The notes below the pieces were generated by a model. The model had not been told where the DNA came from and searched no databases. It saw nothing but the letters and a program-made list of their open reading frames with translations. A DNA stretch of 64,000 bases from the NCBI GenBank assembly GCA_032000125.1, contig DAMALH010000023.1, forward strand, positions 4,761 to 68,760. The letters run 5' to 3'. Below, one piece after another: positions 52,831 through 62,400 of this stretch; positions within the stretch are counted from its first letter, which is position 1, and each line of letters begins with the position of its first letter. Made by a program: the position numbers and the translations under genes. Source of the stretch: Dryocola sp032000125 (GTDB lineage: Bacteria > Pseudomonadota > Gammaproteobacteria > Enterobacterales > Enterobacteriaceae).

Positions 52831-53019
52831 TCATGAATATAAATTAATTGGTTTATTTTCATTCATTGGTTCTGTTTGTAAAGATATTTTTTTAATATTT
52901 TTGAGGTCCATCCAGTTCTTTATCGAGTCGTAAACAAATGGATTATAAAGTATGGGGATAAGATTACTATGAAATCTCAATTTAATGCTTGTTGCTTCAT
53001 CTATGTCTTGAAGTAGCAA
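52831..53019 (-). CDS. Possible small protein encoded directly upstream of the nuclease-NTPase
   Basis: A 62-codon frame starting with TTG at 53019 (LLQDIDEATSIKLRFHSNLI) ends NENKPINLYS; its stop lies nine bases before the ATG at 52822. It fills nearly all the space between the divergent promoters and the large gene. There is no good ribosome binding site, and no ATG until WMDLKN in the middle. It may be a real leader peptide or partner, or chance. Confidence 0.3.
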   Translation of the reverse strand: MLLQDIDEATSIKLRFHSNLIPILYNPFVYDSIKNWMDLKNIKKISLQTEPMNENKPINLYS

Positions 53020-53069
53020 TAAAGATATTGGTATTATAGTCGCTTAATAATAAATTTCGGTATGACGAG

Positions 53070-53897
53070 ATGACAAAATTAAACGATAAATGTGATTGTG
53101 GGAAAGATAATATTGAAAAAAGTTTATACCCAAGTACAATTTTTCATTTCACGGAAAGATATGAAGACCTTGTTAGTATAATATCGGATAGCTCCTTTAA
53201 AGCATCTTATGCAAATGAGACTATTGTTGGGTTGAACGCTGAGAGACAATTTGGTATACCAATGGTTTCTTTTTGTGATATTCGGTTATCTCAATTAAAC
53301 GAACATACCGCAAAATATGGTCATTTTGGCATAGGGTTAAAGAAAGAATGGGCGATTGAATCTGGACTAAATCCTGTCAGTTATTTAAACCATAAATGTT
53401 CAATGTTTTCATATTTTAATGCTCGGATTCAGAGGATGAGCAAGAATTTGACGAAAATACGCGAAGAACATGGCATATTTGCCGCATTATACAAGCGTGA
53501 AAAAAGGAAATACCGTGATCTGATTAATGTCATGAGATACATGAAAAATTATGAGGGCCGCCTTGTACGTAAAGGAAAGATTATTAATGAAAATTATCGA
53601 TTTGCAAATGAGAATGAATGGAGATATGTCCCTGATATCAGAGCCGATCTCATTCCAATTAAACTTGTAAAAAATGATACTGATTCTGAATGGAAAATTA
53701 GAGCGAACGAGAGGCTTTGGAAACATGAAGATGCTATGCTTAATTTTGAATTCGAAGATATAAAATATATCTTTGTACCTGATCAAGAAATGGCTATTAA
53801 GTTAATTGGTTATTTAAACAAAAATATTGATGATTCTGAACTTCCTTTGATGATATCAAAAATATTTATATCAACTCAAGTCTTTGATGATTTATGA
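53070..53897 (+). CDS. AbiGi-family abortive-infection protein
   Basis: The 275-residue protein matches, from memory of the family pattern, AbiGi (the AbiG first component): IFHFTERYEDLVSIISDSSFKASYANE, then IPMVSFCDIRLSQLNEHTAKYGHFGIGLKKEW, then GLNPVSYLN near residue 100, NENEWRYVP near 190 and IKYIFVPDQE near 230. In lactococcal AbiG the partner AbiGii is a nucleotidyltransferase-type protein; no such gene follows here. It diverges from the Mrr-NTPase gene across a short shared promoter region, so the two may be one system. No signal or membrane segment is present. Confidence 0.8.
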   Translation: MTKLNDKCDCGKDNIEKSLYPSTIFHFTERYEDLVSIISDSSFKASYANETIVGLNAERQFGIPMVSFCDIRLSQLNEHTAKYGHFGIGLKKEWAIESGLNPVSYLNHKCSMFSYFNARIQRMSKNLTKIREEHGIFAALYKREKRKYRDLINVMRYMKNYEGRLVRKGKIINENYRFANENEWRYVPDIRADLIPIKLVKNDTDSEWKIRANERLWKHEDAMLNFEFEDIKYIFVPDQEMAIKLIGYLNKNIDDSELPLMISKIFISTQVFDDL

Positions 53898-53933
53898 TAA
53901 TGCCCTTCTTTATCTTTACATGGAGGGCTGAGT

Positions 53934-54818
53934 TTACTTTTTGCTTCTGATGCCATCAATAATTTTTTTATCGTGCGAGATGATATATTTGTCTGCATTG
54001 TTAAATATTAGTTTATTAACTGCTTCAGAGTTTTGAATCAATGAAGAGGTGATTTCATTGCCTTCTGCGTAAATGATTACATCGGGAGACAGAGGGTAAA
54101 TGAAATTTTGGAGGTTGTATAAGTCGCTACGAGACTTGCAAATAATGGGTTTGTCACATGAAATAATACATTTCTTTTCATATCTGTGAATTTTCAACCG
54201 GGTGCTAATGAAATTCGTTAATAAAATTGGGAGTATTATTAACTGAAGCCCCTTAACTAATACTTTAACAGCTTGTTCATTATTCCCTAAGTTTTTTGTT
54301 ACTTTTTTTTGTATGTATTTTAAATCTTTTTTCTTTATGAAAGAAAAATTATCCCTTATATACTTCTCTCTGTATCTATATATGTCCGTTAATGCTGTAC
54401 TATGTGGTATAAAACTACGGTAATCTATATCCTTAGTTCTAAAGTACTGATATGATATAACAGTTTTAAAGAACAAGAATATGCTTTTGTTCAACGCTTT
54501 GTCCTCCTTAATATTCTTTAGGAATGCAGGGGCATCAATTGCTTCATAAATCTTTCCAAGCATAGATTCAAGATCGGAGTAACTATTTTCAATGTCTCGG
54601 AAAATTTTCTGTTTATATACTAAATTATATAGTTCTGGCTCGTAAAATATTTGCGATGAAGTGAATTCTTTGGTTCTATTATTTTTTACATCGTGGCGAA
54701 ATACTTTGAATGATTCATTATAGAACCTCTTTATATAAACTTGAGGTATAAAGTGCTGTTTGATGGTGTGTTGTTTTTTTGTTTCTGTTGGTGTGAATAT
54801 TTTTTTTAAATCTAACAT
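53934..54818 (-). CDS. DUF4238 family protein
   Basis: The 294-residue protein opens with the DUF4238 signature, QHTIKQHFIPQVYIKRF (residues 16-32), in which the H-x-x-P-x-x-x-x-K-R-F order is typical, then VFRHDVKNNRTKEF and FYEPELYNLVYKQK. Late in the protein, IISCDKPIICKSR and LSPDVIIYAEG fit the family's conserved D-x-P strand. Its biochemical role is unknown; members are often found among defence genes. It follows the putAbiC gene by 30 bp with a strong GAGGGAAG ribosome binding site, so the two form an operon. It converges on the AbiGi-like gene. Confidence 0.82.
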   Translation of the reverse strand: MLDLKKIFTPTETKKQHTIKQHFIPQVYIKRFYNESFKVFRHDVKNNRTKEFTSSQIFYEPELYNLVYKQKIFRDIENSYSDLESMLGKIYEAIDAPAFLKNIKEDKALNKSIFLFFKTVISYQYFRTKDIDYRSFIPHSTALTDIYRYREKYIRDNFSFIKKKDLKYIQKKVTKNLGNNEQAVKVLVKGLQLIILPILLTNFISTRLKIHRYEKKCIISCDKPIICKSRSDLYNLQNFIYPLSPDVIIYAEGNEITSSLIQNSEAVNKLIFNNADKYIISHDKKIIDGIRSKK

Positions 54819-54848
54819 TAACTTCCCTCATGAAAAAAATAAAAACAC

Positions 54849-55841
54849 TCATTCCGCGATAGTCGTTTTTTGTTGTTTTTGAATTGAGTTACTTATTTTG
54901 TTTTTGTCTTCTTCCAGTAATCTTTTTAACTCAAATTTTAGATGTCTTTTATCTTTTGCAATTTGTTTTCTTTTCTTTTTATCCATCATAGGATCATGTC
55001 TAACATAACCATCTGATAAATTTATTTTCCAAACCCCTTCGAACATATGTCTATGAATTTCAATTATCCTAACTTTTCTATTTTTATCCAATAAAATTGA
55101 TTTTGTTAATGAATTAATGAATGACTCATGGTTCTTATTTGTTAAAGTATATAAGAAAAAGTATTGGCATTCTACATACGTCATTTGCGACATTACTAAA
55201 TCACGGGCGTTAGTAATATCATAGCCTTCAGGGCAATTTTCTTCTAATTGTTTAAAAAGAAGTCGAGTTGTTTGAATCAATCTGCCTTGTGTTGTGAATT
55301 TAGCTCGAATAATTTTGAAGTGTTCGTGATGAATATAATCTATAATTTTTTGATCTTCTTGATTTATGCTTCCATTTGATATTTTTATTCTTATCTCTGA
55401 CGGATATATGTTGGTGCTTTGAGTTCGTATGCCATCCATTATTAATTTTACTGCATACTGCAAAGCATCTCTTCCAGAGTATGAACCATCGCTACTATCA
55501 ATGACAACTTCGGATAAAACTGTTTTGTATAAATCTATTAATTTATATAAGTTTGTCTCGTAGATATTAATATTATGTCTTTTTTCCTGCTCATTAGTTT
55601 CCTTTTCTTGTGTTTTAATCTGTTTTTGTTGTAAAAGGAGTGTATAGACAAGCCCACTAAAACCCAATCCTGAAAATAATGAGTTTAATATTCCGAAACT
55701 ATCTCCGAGAGCCCCATAGTCCGAAAGAACGTTAGGTAAACCACTGTTTATTAAAACTACTAAGGAGAATATAAAATATATTGATATTATTGCTGAAATT
55801 GTAATCTTTATATAACTGTGATTATTCATATTCAATCGCAT
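54849..55841 (-). CDS. Membrane-anchored phage abortive-infection protein (putAbiC type)
   Basis: The 330-residue protein has two N-terminal membrane helices, IKITISAIISIYFIFSLVVLI (about 10-30) and LNSLFSGLGFSGLVYTLLLQQ (about 52-72). They are joined by GALGDSFGIL, the GxxGDxFGxxNxLFSG pattern that I associate with the putative AbiC family. A coiled coil (QKQIKTQEKETNEQEKRHN) and a helical cytosolic domain follow, ending in a Lys-rich tail. It is the first gene of a two-gene operon with the DUF4238 gene. A second ATG lies four codons in, and neither start has a strong ribosome binding site. Confidence 0.82.
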   Translation of the reverse strand: MRLNMNNHSYIKITISAIISIYFIFSLVVLINSGLPNVLSDYGALGDSFGILNSLFSGLGFSGLVYTLLLQQKQIKTQEKETNEQEKRHNINIYETNLYKLIDLYKTVLSEVVIDSSDGSYSGRDALQYAVKLIMDGIRTQSTNIYPSEIRIKISNGSINQEDQKIIDYIHHEHFKIIRAKFTTQGRLIQTTRLLFKQLEENCPEGYDITNARDLVMSQMTYVECQYFFLYTLTNKNHESFINSLTKSILLDKNRKVRIIEIHRHMFEGVWKINLSDGYVRHDPMMDKKKRKQIAKDKRHLKFELKRLLEEDKNKISNSIQKQQKTTIAE

Positions 55842-56216
55842 TCGCTATGACATATTGTTGTTCAATAGAAATCGCCACATAGGTATATCATGCAGTATTT
55901 CAATGACTTATGCAAGAATGATAAATGTCTTGTCTAATATTACGACTACTAAAATACGAATTGCCTCACAGCGGCTCAGGGAGTACTTTAAGCAGTTAAA
56001 ATTATGTTACACATTGATATATATATCTTTTGTGTAACTGCATGATAGATATGTTAGTCACGAAAAGTTGATTAGTATTAAACTAATTTACCGAAGCTAA
56101 ACAAAAACTACCACCTTGATCCTTTCTTTTTTTTGTCATATGGTCCAAAACTCATAACCACCATCAAACCCGCACCAACACTGACATTTTGCCCCTATAA
56201 AGTGGATTCAAAATGG
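55842..56216. other. Gene-free right margin of the island
   Basis: About 375 bp of AT-rich sequence between the putAbiC start and attR. It must contain the promoter of the putAbiC operon (reading left). A 60-codon plus-strand frame at 55855 has no supporting signal and is probably chance. No excisionase or arm-type repeats could be recognised. Confidence 0.45.
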
Positions 56217-56426
56217 CTGTTTAACATAATTTATCCAGCCCTAAGCCGGATCCTCGGAAGGGAAAGTTGAANNNNNNNNNNNNNNNNNNNNNNNNNNNNN
56301 NNNNNNNNNNNNNNNNNNNNNNNNNNNNNNNNNNNNNNNNNNNNNNNNNNNNNNNNNNNNNNNNNNNNNNNTAAAAAAACGGGCAGCTCAGGTGAGCGAG
56401 CCTGCAATTTCAACGCGTAGTATAGC
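56217..56426. repeat. Right attachment repeat (attR), interrupted by an assembly gap
   Basis: Matches 43975-44102 on both sides of 100 Ns. The bases missing, judged from attL, are the 18 at 44030-44047. Past the repeat, after 16 diverged bases, CTGCCAGAGG (56443-56452) marks the original chromosomal continuation toward msrA. Confidence 0.9.
56272..56371. other. Assembly gap (100 N)
   Basis: Exactly 100 Ns, a conventional scaffold filler of unknown length, sit inside attR. The left copy of the repeat predicts that only 18 bp are truly missing. Confidence 0.95.
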
Positions 56427-56466
56427 TTAAGGGCGGGAGGGGCTGCCAGAGGGCAAAAAACGCGCC

Positions 56467-56738
56467 TCAAAAAGGTGGTTTACTCTCCTGTGATTTCGCC
56501 TTTTCTTTCATCCGTTGTAGAAAAGTATCTTTTCCCATGTTTGCGGAACGCCGCGGTCTACGCCTTCAGCAATCAGGTTTCGTCACTGCTATAACTTCGA
56601 CGTAGCTTGCTTCTCACGGAGCAGCCTTAACGCATCCCGTAAAACTTCGCTTTGGGTCCGCTAATCTCCTGAAGAAACAAGCGAATCAATAAATTCTCTT
56701 CGCTCATCGCCAGGATCTACCGTCATTGTTCTGGCCGT
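56467..56738 (-). pseudogene. Decayed ParD-like antitoxin gene
   Basis: Reading leftward from 56738 the frame gives TARTMTVDPGDERREFIDSLVSSGD, a stop, then RTQSEVLRDALRLLREKQATSKL, two more stops, and RNLIAEGVDRGVPQTWEK. A one-base deletion in a run of As then shifts to DTFLQRMKEKAKSQESKPPF. This is a CopG/ParD antitoxin with its start changed to ACG, three nonsense codons and a frameshift. No parE-like toxin follows. It sits on the chromosomal side of attR, so it predates or is separate from the island. Confidence 0.88.
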
Positions 56739-56746
56739 AAGATTAT

Positions 56747-56773
56747 CTTTTGTAAGATTTAGCCTTACAAAAA
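56747..56773. promoter_or_regulatory. Inverted repeat upstream of the ParD remnant
   Basis: TTTTGTAAG and CTTACAAAA are perfect 9-bp inverted copies around ATTTAGC, about 10 bp ahead of the lost antitoxin start. It looks like the old autoregulatory operator of the toxin-antitoxin operon. Confidence 0.55.
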
Positions 56774-56841
56774 GGATAAAGGAGGATGGGTTCGTTGCCA
56801 GCAGGGCGGATAGCCTGTGCCATCCGCCGTATCGCGCGCTC

Positions 56842-57480
56842 TTAACCCTGAGGCGGTAAGCACACCCCAATTCCGCCGATACCGCAGTAGCCGTACGGAT
56901 TCTTATGCAGATACTGCTGGTGATCGTCCTCGGCATAGTAGAACGGCCCGGCGCTGGCGATTTCGGTGGTGACCTGGCGTTTATCGCCTGCCAGCGCCAT
57001 GGCGTCCTGGAATCGTGCAAGGCTTGCGCGCGCCGCTGCATCCTGCTCCGGCGTTAATGGATAAATACCGGAACGATATTGCGTGCCCACGTCGCCGCCC
57101 TGGCGCATGCCCTGCGCCGGGTCATGATTCTCCCAGAACACCTGCAGAAGCTGCTCGTAGCTCACAACCTTAGGATCGTAGACCACGCGCACCGCTTCGG
57201 TGTGGCCGGTCTGGCCGGTGCAGACTTCACGATAGGTTGGATTTGGCGTATACCCTGCCATATATCCGGCAGCGGTGCTGTAAACGCCGGGGAGCTGCCA
57301 GAATAAGCGCTCAACGCCCCAGAAACACCCCATCGCAAAATAAGCGGTTTCCATACCGTCTGGTACATTGGTCATGGAATGTTCGTTAACGGCGTGCAGG
57401 GTCGCAACCGGCATCGGGGTGTTACGGCCAGGCAAGGCTTCGGACTGCGCAACGGGATGGGTTTTCTCGAATAATTTCAT
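56842..57480 (-). CDS. msrA: Peptide-methionine (S)-S-oxide reductase MsrA
   Basis: MsrA reduces the S-form of methionine sulfoxide in proteins, using thioredoxin. The start at 57480 gives 212 residues (MKLFEKTHPVAQSEALPGRNTPMPV), equal to E. coli. The catalytic Cys is in FAMGCFWGVERLFW at about residue 52, and the recycling cysteines are in the terminal GYCGIGGIGVCLPPQG. SAGPFYYAEDDHQQYLHKNPYGYCG carries the conserved substrate pocket. It is divergent from tamA. Its normal downstream neighbour ytfL is now 12.9 kb away because of the island. Confidence 0.97.
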   Translation of the reverse strand: MKLFEKTHPVAQSEALPGRNTPMPVATLHAVNEHSMTNVPDGMETAYFAMGCFWGVERLFWQLPGVYSTAAGYMAGYTPNPTYREVCTGQTGHTEAVRVVYDPKVVSYEQLLQVFWENHDPAQGMRQGGDVGTQYRSGIYPLTPEQDAAARASLARFQDAMALAGDKRQVTTEIASAGPFYYAEDDHQQYLHKNPYGYCGIGGIGVCLPPQG

Positions 57481-57705
57481 CAGTTTTTGAACTCCCGATA
57501 TCGGCAAAAGAGGCTACAACCGTCAGGCGGTTGTAACGAGGCGTGTAATTGCAGACAATAACGACGCTTTATGAGACTACAGTACATAGAAGAATTATTT
57601 GGGTCTTTGAGCAGTTTTCAACCCCGCATGTTGGGGTTTTGTTAAGCCGCAGAGCGGTATAAAGGTTACCGGTCGGGGTGGGGACAAGGATATTCAGGAG
57701 AAAAC

Positions 57706-59439
57706 GTGCCAAGAATCCGTAAGTTATATCTGGCGAGTTTATGCCTGGCAAGCACGTGTGCTGGCGCAGCCAGCGTGCGATTACAGGTCGAAGGACTAAC
57801 GGGAGAGCTGCAAAAAAACGTCCGTGCGCAGCTTTCTACCATTCAAAGTGACGAAGTGACGCCGGATCGGCGTTTTCAGGCCCGCGTGGATGATGCCATA
57901 CGCAACGGGCTTAAGGCGCTTGGCTACTATGAGCCAACCATCAATTTCGATTTGCTTCCCCCGCCGCCAAAAGGCCGCCAGGTGCTAAGGGTGGAGGTTG
58001 AAGCCGGGCCGCCGGTGCTGATAGGCGGCACGGAGGTCATTCTTCGGGGAGGCGCGCGCAACGACCAGGATTTTCTCAGTCTGCTGCGCAATCGCCCGAA
58101 AAACGGCACCACCCTCAATCATGGCGATTACGAAAAGTTTAAAAAGGGGCTGACCAGCGTCTCACTGCGCAAAGGGTACTTCGACAGCGAGTTTAAAAAG
58201 CACGAGCTTGGCGTGTCGCTTGAGCGCCGTCAGGCGTTCTGGGATATCGATTACGACAGCGGGCAGCGCTACCGCTTTGGCGATGTCACCTTTGAAGGCT
58301 CGCAAATCCGCGAAGAGTATCTGCAAAATCTGGTGCCGTTTAAAGAAGGTGATTACTACCAGTCGCGTGACCTGGCCGAGCTGAACCGGCGTTTATCCGC
58401 CACGGGCTGGTTTAACTCGGTGGTCGTGGCGCCAGAATTTGCTAAGGCTCGCAAAACCAAAATCCTGCCGCTGCACGGTGTTGTCTCGCCGCGTATCGAA
58501 AACACCATTGAAACCGGCGTGGGTTATTCCACTGACGTTGGCCCACGTGTGAAAGCCACATGGAAAAAGCCCTGGGTTAACTCTTACGGCCACAGCTTTA
58601 CTACCAGTACAAGCCTTTCAGCGCCTGAGCAAGTCCTTGATTTCAGCTATAAAGTCCCGCTGCTGAAAAATCCGCTGGAACAATACTATTTGATGCAGGG
58701 CGGCTTTAAACGTACCGATCTGAACGATACCAAATCAGACTCAAGCACGCTTGCCGTCTCGCGCTACTGGGACTTATCAAGCGGCTGGCAGCACGCGATT
58801 AACCTGCGCTGGAGCCTCGATCACTTTACCCAGGCGGACGTTACCAATACCACCATGCTTCTTTATCCGGGCTTAAGCCTCAACCGTACCCGTTCTCGCG
58901 GCGGCCTGATGCCGACCTGGGGCGATTCGCAGCGCTATTCCATCGATTACTCCGATACCCTGTGGGGCTCGGATGTCGACTTCGTTGTGCTACAGGCGCA
59001 GAACGTTTGGATCCGCAGCCTGTTCGAAAAGCATCGCTTTGTGGTGCGTGGCAATCTGGGCTGGATTGAAACTAATGATTTTGAACGCGTCCCGCCGGAT
59101 TTGCGCTTCTTCGCCGGCGGGGACCGCAGTATTCGCGGCTACTCCTACAAATCCATCTCGCCTGAAAATGAAGACGGCAAGCTGACCGGCGCGTCAAAAC
59201 TCGCCACCGGCTCGCTGGAATATCAGTACAACGTCAGCGGTAAATGGTGGGGAGCGACTTTCATAGATGCGGGCGAAGCGGTGAACGATATCAAACAAAG
59301 CAACTTTAAAACCGGTGCCGGCGTGGGCGTTCGCTGGCAGTCGCCTGTCGGGCCTATCAAACTCGATTTTGCAGTACCGGTAGGGGATAAGGACGAGCAC
59401 GGATTGCAGTTTTACATCGGTCTGGGGCCTGAACTATGA
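57706..59439 (+). CDS. tamA: Outer-membrane translocation and assembly protein TamA
   Basis: TamA is an Omp85-family outer-membrane protein that works with TamB in assembling autotransporters and in envelope lipid homeostasis. The GTG start at 57706 with CAGGAG upstream gives 577 residues, as in E. coli. A signal peptide (LYLASLCLASTCAGAA) is followed by three POTRA domains to about residue 265 and a 16-stranded barrel. FFAGGDRSIRGYSYKSI is the conserved L6-type RGY motif. It ends in aromatic-rich FYIGLGPEL. tamB overlaps it by four bases. Confidence 0.97.
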   Translation: MPRIRKLYLASLCLASTCAGAASVRLQVEGLTGELQKNVRAQLSTIQSDEVTPDRRFQARVDDAIRNGLKALGYYEPTINFDLLPPPPKGRQVLRVEVEAGPPVLIGGTEVILRGGARNDQDFLSLLRNRPKNGTTLNHGDYEKFKKGLTSVSLRKGYFDSEFKKHELGVSLERRQAFWDIDYDSGQRYRFGDVTFEGSQIREEYLQNLVPFKEGDYYQSRDLAELNRRLSATGWFNSVVVAPEFAKARKTKILPLHGVVSPRIENTIETGVGYSTDVGPRVKATWKKPWVNSYGHSFTTSTSLSAPEQVLDFSYKVPLLKNPLEQYYLMQGGFKRTDLNDTKSDSSTLAVSRYWDLSSGWQHAINLRWSLDHFTQADVTNTTMLLYPGLSLNRTRSRGGLMPTWGDSQRYSIDYSDTLWGSDVDFVVLQAQNVWIRSLFEKHRFVVRGNLGWIETNDFERVPPDLRFFAGGDRSIRGYSYKSISPENEDGKLTGASKLATGSLEYQYNVSGKWWGATFIDAGEAVNDIKQSNFKTGAGVGVRWQSPVGPIKLDFAVPVGDKDEHGLQFYIGLGPEL

Positions 59440-62400
59440 GTCGCTGGAAGAAAATAAGCCTCGCGGTGCTGGCTGTTGTTGTACTCCTGATTGGGGCAGT
59501 GGGCTTCCTGGTAGGGACAACCACCGGGCTGCACCTGGTGTTTAATGCGGCAAATCGCTGGGTGCCGGGGCTTGAAATTGGCAGCGTCACGGGCGGCTGG
59601 CGCAATCTGACCGTTAAAAATCTGCGCTATGCCCGGCCGGGTGTGGATGTTAACGCCGGCGAGGTTAACCTCGCCGTGAAGCTTGCCTGCCTGCGCGACA
59701 GCAGCATCTGCGTAAATAACATCTCGCTCAAAGATGTTGATGTGGTGGTGGATACTAAAAAAATGCCGCCCTCCGCGCCTGCTGAAGAAGAAGACAGCGG
59801 CCCGCTCGATCTCACCACGCCGTACCCCATTACGCTTAGCCGCGTTGCGCTTAATAACGTCAATATCAAAATCGACAACACCACCGTGTCGGTGATGGCG
59901 TTCACTTCGGGCCTGAACTGGCAGGAGCGTAATTTGACGCTGATGCCAACGAAGCTGGAAGGCTTGCTGATTGCGCTGCCAAAAGTGGCAAAAGTCGCGC
60001 AGGAAGAGGTGGTTGAACCGAAGATTAACCATCCGCAGCCGGAAGAGCTACCGCTGGGCGAGACGCTTAAAAAGCTGTTTGAAAAACCTGTCCTGCCGGA
60101 AATGACGGATGTTCATCTGCCGTTAAACCTGAACATTCAGGAGTTTCGCGGCGCTAACCTTCGTCTGACGGGCGATACGGATCTGCTGGTCAGCAGCCTG
60201 CTGCTTAAAGTCAGCAGCATCGACGGCAACGTGAAGCTGGACGCGCTGGACGTGGACTCTTCTCAGGGGCTGGTAAACGCCTCGGGCAGCGCGGTACTAC
60301 GCGACAAATGGCCGGTCGATCTGACGCTTAACACCACGCTGAATATCGATCCTGTTAAAGGCGAGAAGGTGAAGATGAAAATCGGCGGGGCGCTGCGGGA
60401 CGTGCTGAAAGTGGGCATGAATCTCTCAGGCCCGGTGGATATGGAACTTACCGCGCAAACGCAGCTTGCCGAGGCGGGGCTGCCGCTGAATCTTGATATT
60501 GTCAGCAAGCAGCTTTACTGGCCGTTTACCGGCGAGAAACAGTACCAGGCCGATGATGTTAAGCTCAAGTTTAGCGGCAAAATGACGGATTACGCGCTCT
60601 CGTTCCGCACGGCGGTAAAAGGCGCGCAGATCCCGCCCGCTGTCATTACGCTTGACGGCAAAGGCAACGAGCAGCAGCTCAATCTCGATAAGCTAAGCAT
60701 TGCGGCGCTGCAGGGACACACCGACCTGAAGGCCGTGCTCGACTGGAGTAAAGCGATTAGCTGGCGCGGCGAGCTGAAGCTCGACGGCATCAACACCGCG
60801 AAACAGTACCCTGACTGGCCTGCGAGGCTTGACGGCTTCGCGAAAACCAGCGGCAGCCTTTATGGCGGAACCTGGCAGGTGGACGTGCCGGAACTGAAGC
60901 TCGCCGGAAACGTGAAGCAAAATAAAGTGAGCGTTGCCGGCAAGCTAAAAGGCAACAGCTACATGCAGTGGAATATTCCGGGTCTGCATCTGGAGCTTGG
61001 CCGCAACAGCGCCGATGTGAAAGGGGAGCTTGGGCCGAAAGAACTGGCGTTGGATGCCAACATAGACGCGCCAAATCTGGATAACGCCCTTCCTGGGTTA
61101 GGCGGCACGGCGAAGGGCACGATTAAAGTACGCGGCGATGTGAAGGCACCGCAACTGCTTGCCGATTTCACCGCGAATGGCCTGCGCTGGCAGGAACTAA
61201 CCATCGCTCGCGTGCTGTTGAAAGGCGATGTGAAATCCACCGACCAGATTGGCGGTAACCTGGATCTGCGCGTGGAACGCATCGCGCAGCCGGGAGTAAA
61301 CATCAATCTCGTCACCCTTGCGGCGAAAGGCAGCGAGAAACAGCATCAGCTCCAGCTGCGCATTCAGGGCGAGCCGGTTTCTGGACAGCTTAACCTCAGC
61401 GGCGGCTTCGATCGCGCTGAAGAACGCTGGCGCGGCAGCCTTTCGGATACGCGTTTTGATACGCCAGTGGGCGCGTGGCGCCTGAACCGAGCTATTGCGC
61501 TGGATTACCGCAACAAAGAACAGAAAATCAGCATCGGGCCGCACTGCTGGAATAACCCGAACGCTGAACTGTGCGTTCCGCAAACTATTGATGCCGGAGC
61601 GAAAGGCCGTGCGGTCGTTAATCTCAACCGCTTCGACCTCGCCATGTTAAAACCGTTTATGCCCGAAACCACGCAGGCTAGCGGCACGTTCAGCGGGCGT
61701 GCTGACGTAAGCTGGGACAGCGAGGCCGGTGGTCTGCCGCAAGGGCAGATAACGCTAAACGGACGCGGCGTGAAGGTGGTGCAGGATGTGAATGACAGCC
61801 CGCTGCCGGTTTCATTCGACACGTTAAACCTCAGCGCAGAGCTGAAAAATAATCGCGCCCAGCTTGGCTGGCTGATGCGCGTGGCGAACAACGGTCAGTT
61901 CGATGGGCAGGTGCAAATTACCGATCCCGAAGGCCGCCGTAACCTTGCCGGCAACGTTAATATGCGCGGTTTCGACCTCGCTATTGCCAACGCCATTTTC
62001 TCGCGTGGTGAAAAGGCTGCCGGTAAGCTCAACGCGAATCTGCGTCTGGGCGGCAATCTGGAAAGGCCGCAGCTATATGGACAACTGCAGCTAAACGGCG
62101 TGGATGTTGACGCTAACTTTATGCCGTTTGAGATGCAGCCAAGCCAGGTTGCTATGAACTTCAACGGCATGAGTTCAACGTTAGTCGGCACGGTGCGCAC
62201 CCGTCAGGGGGACATCGCCCTGAGCGGCGATGCGGACTGGGCGCAGCTCGACAACTGGCGCGCGCGCGTGGCGGCAAAAGGCAACAAAGTCCGTATCACC
62301 GTGCCGCCAATGGTGCGGCTGGATGTCTCGCCGGATATTGTGTTTGTTGCCACGCCAAGCCTGTTCACGCTGGACGGCAGCGTCGATATTCCCTGGGCGC

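Larger units (their letters stand above)
43975..56426. mobile_element. Integrated genomic island carrying putative phage-defence genes
   Basis: A 12.1-kb AT-rich segment between 128-bp direct repeats, in place of the short msrA-ytfL spacer. The left end has a complete tyrosine integrase, followed by a phage-like control region, a resolvase with a res-like site, and defence-type genes at the right end. There are no replication, conjugation or virion genes, so it would need outside help to move between cells. The repeats and an apparently intact integrase suggest it can still excise. Confidence 0.92.

Noticed and set aside
55855..56037. 60-codon plus-strand frame at the right margin of the island
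   Set aside because: It begins just upstream of the putAbiC start on the opposite strand, lacks a ribosome binding site and shows no recognisable motif.
43975..56426. The island as an intact Mu-like or P2-like prophage
   Set aside because: A c/ner-type switch and an integrase are present, but there are no replication, transposase, capsid, tail or lysis genes.
56231..56470. Reading frame spanning the N gap
   Set aside because: Its translation consists largely of undetermined residues and arises only because Ns do not create stops.
56805..56828. GGCGGAT/ATCCGCC inverted repeat just past msrA
   Set aside because: Possible msrA terminator, but no T-run follows on the minus strand, so it was left unlisted as a terminator.
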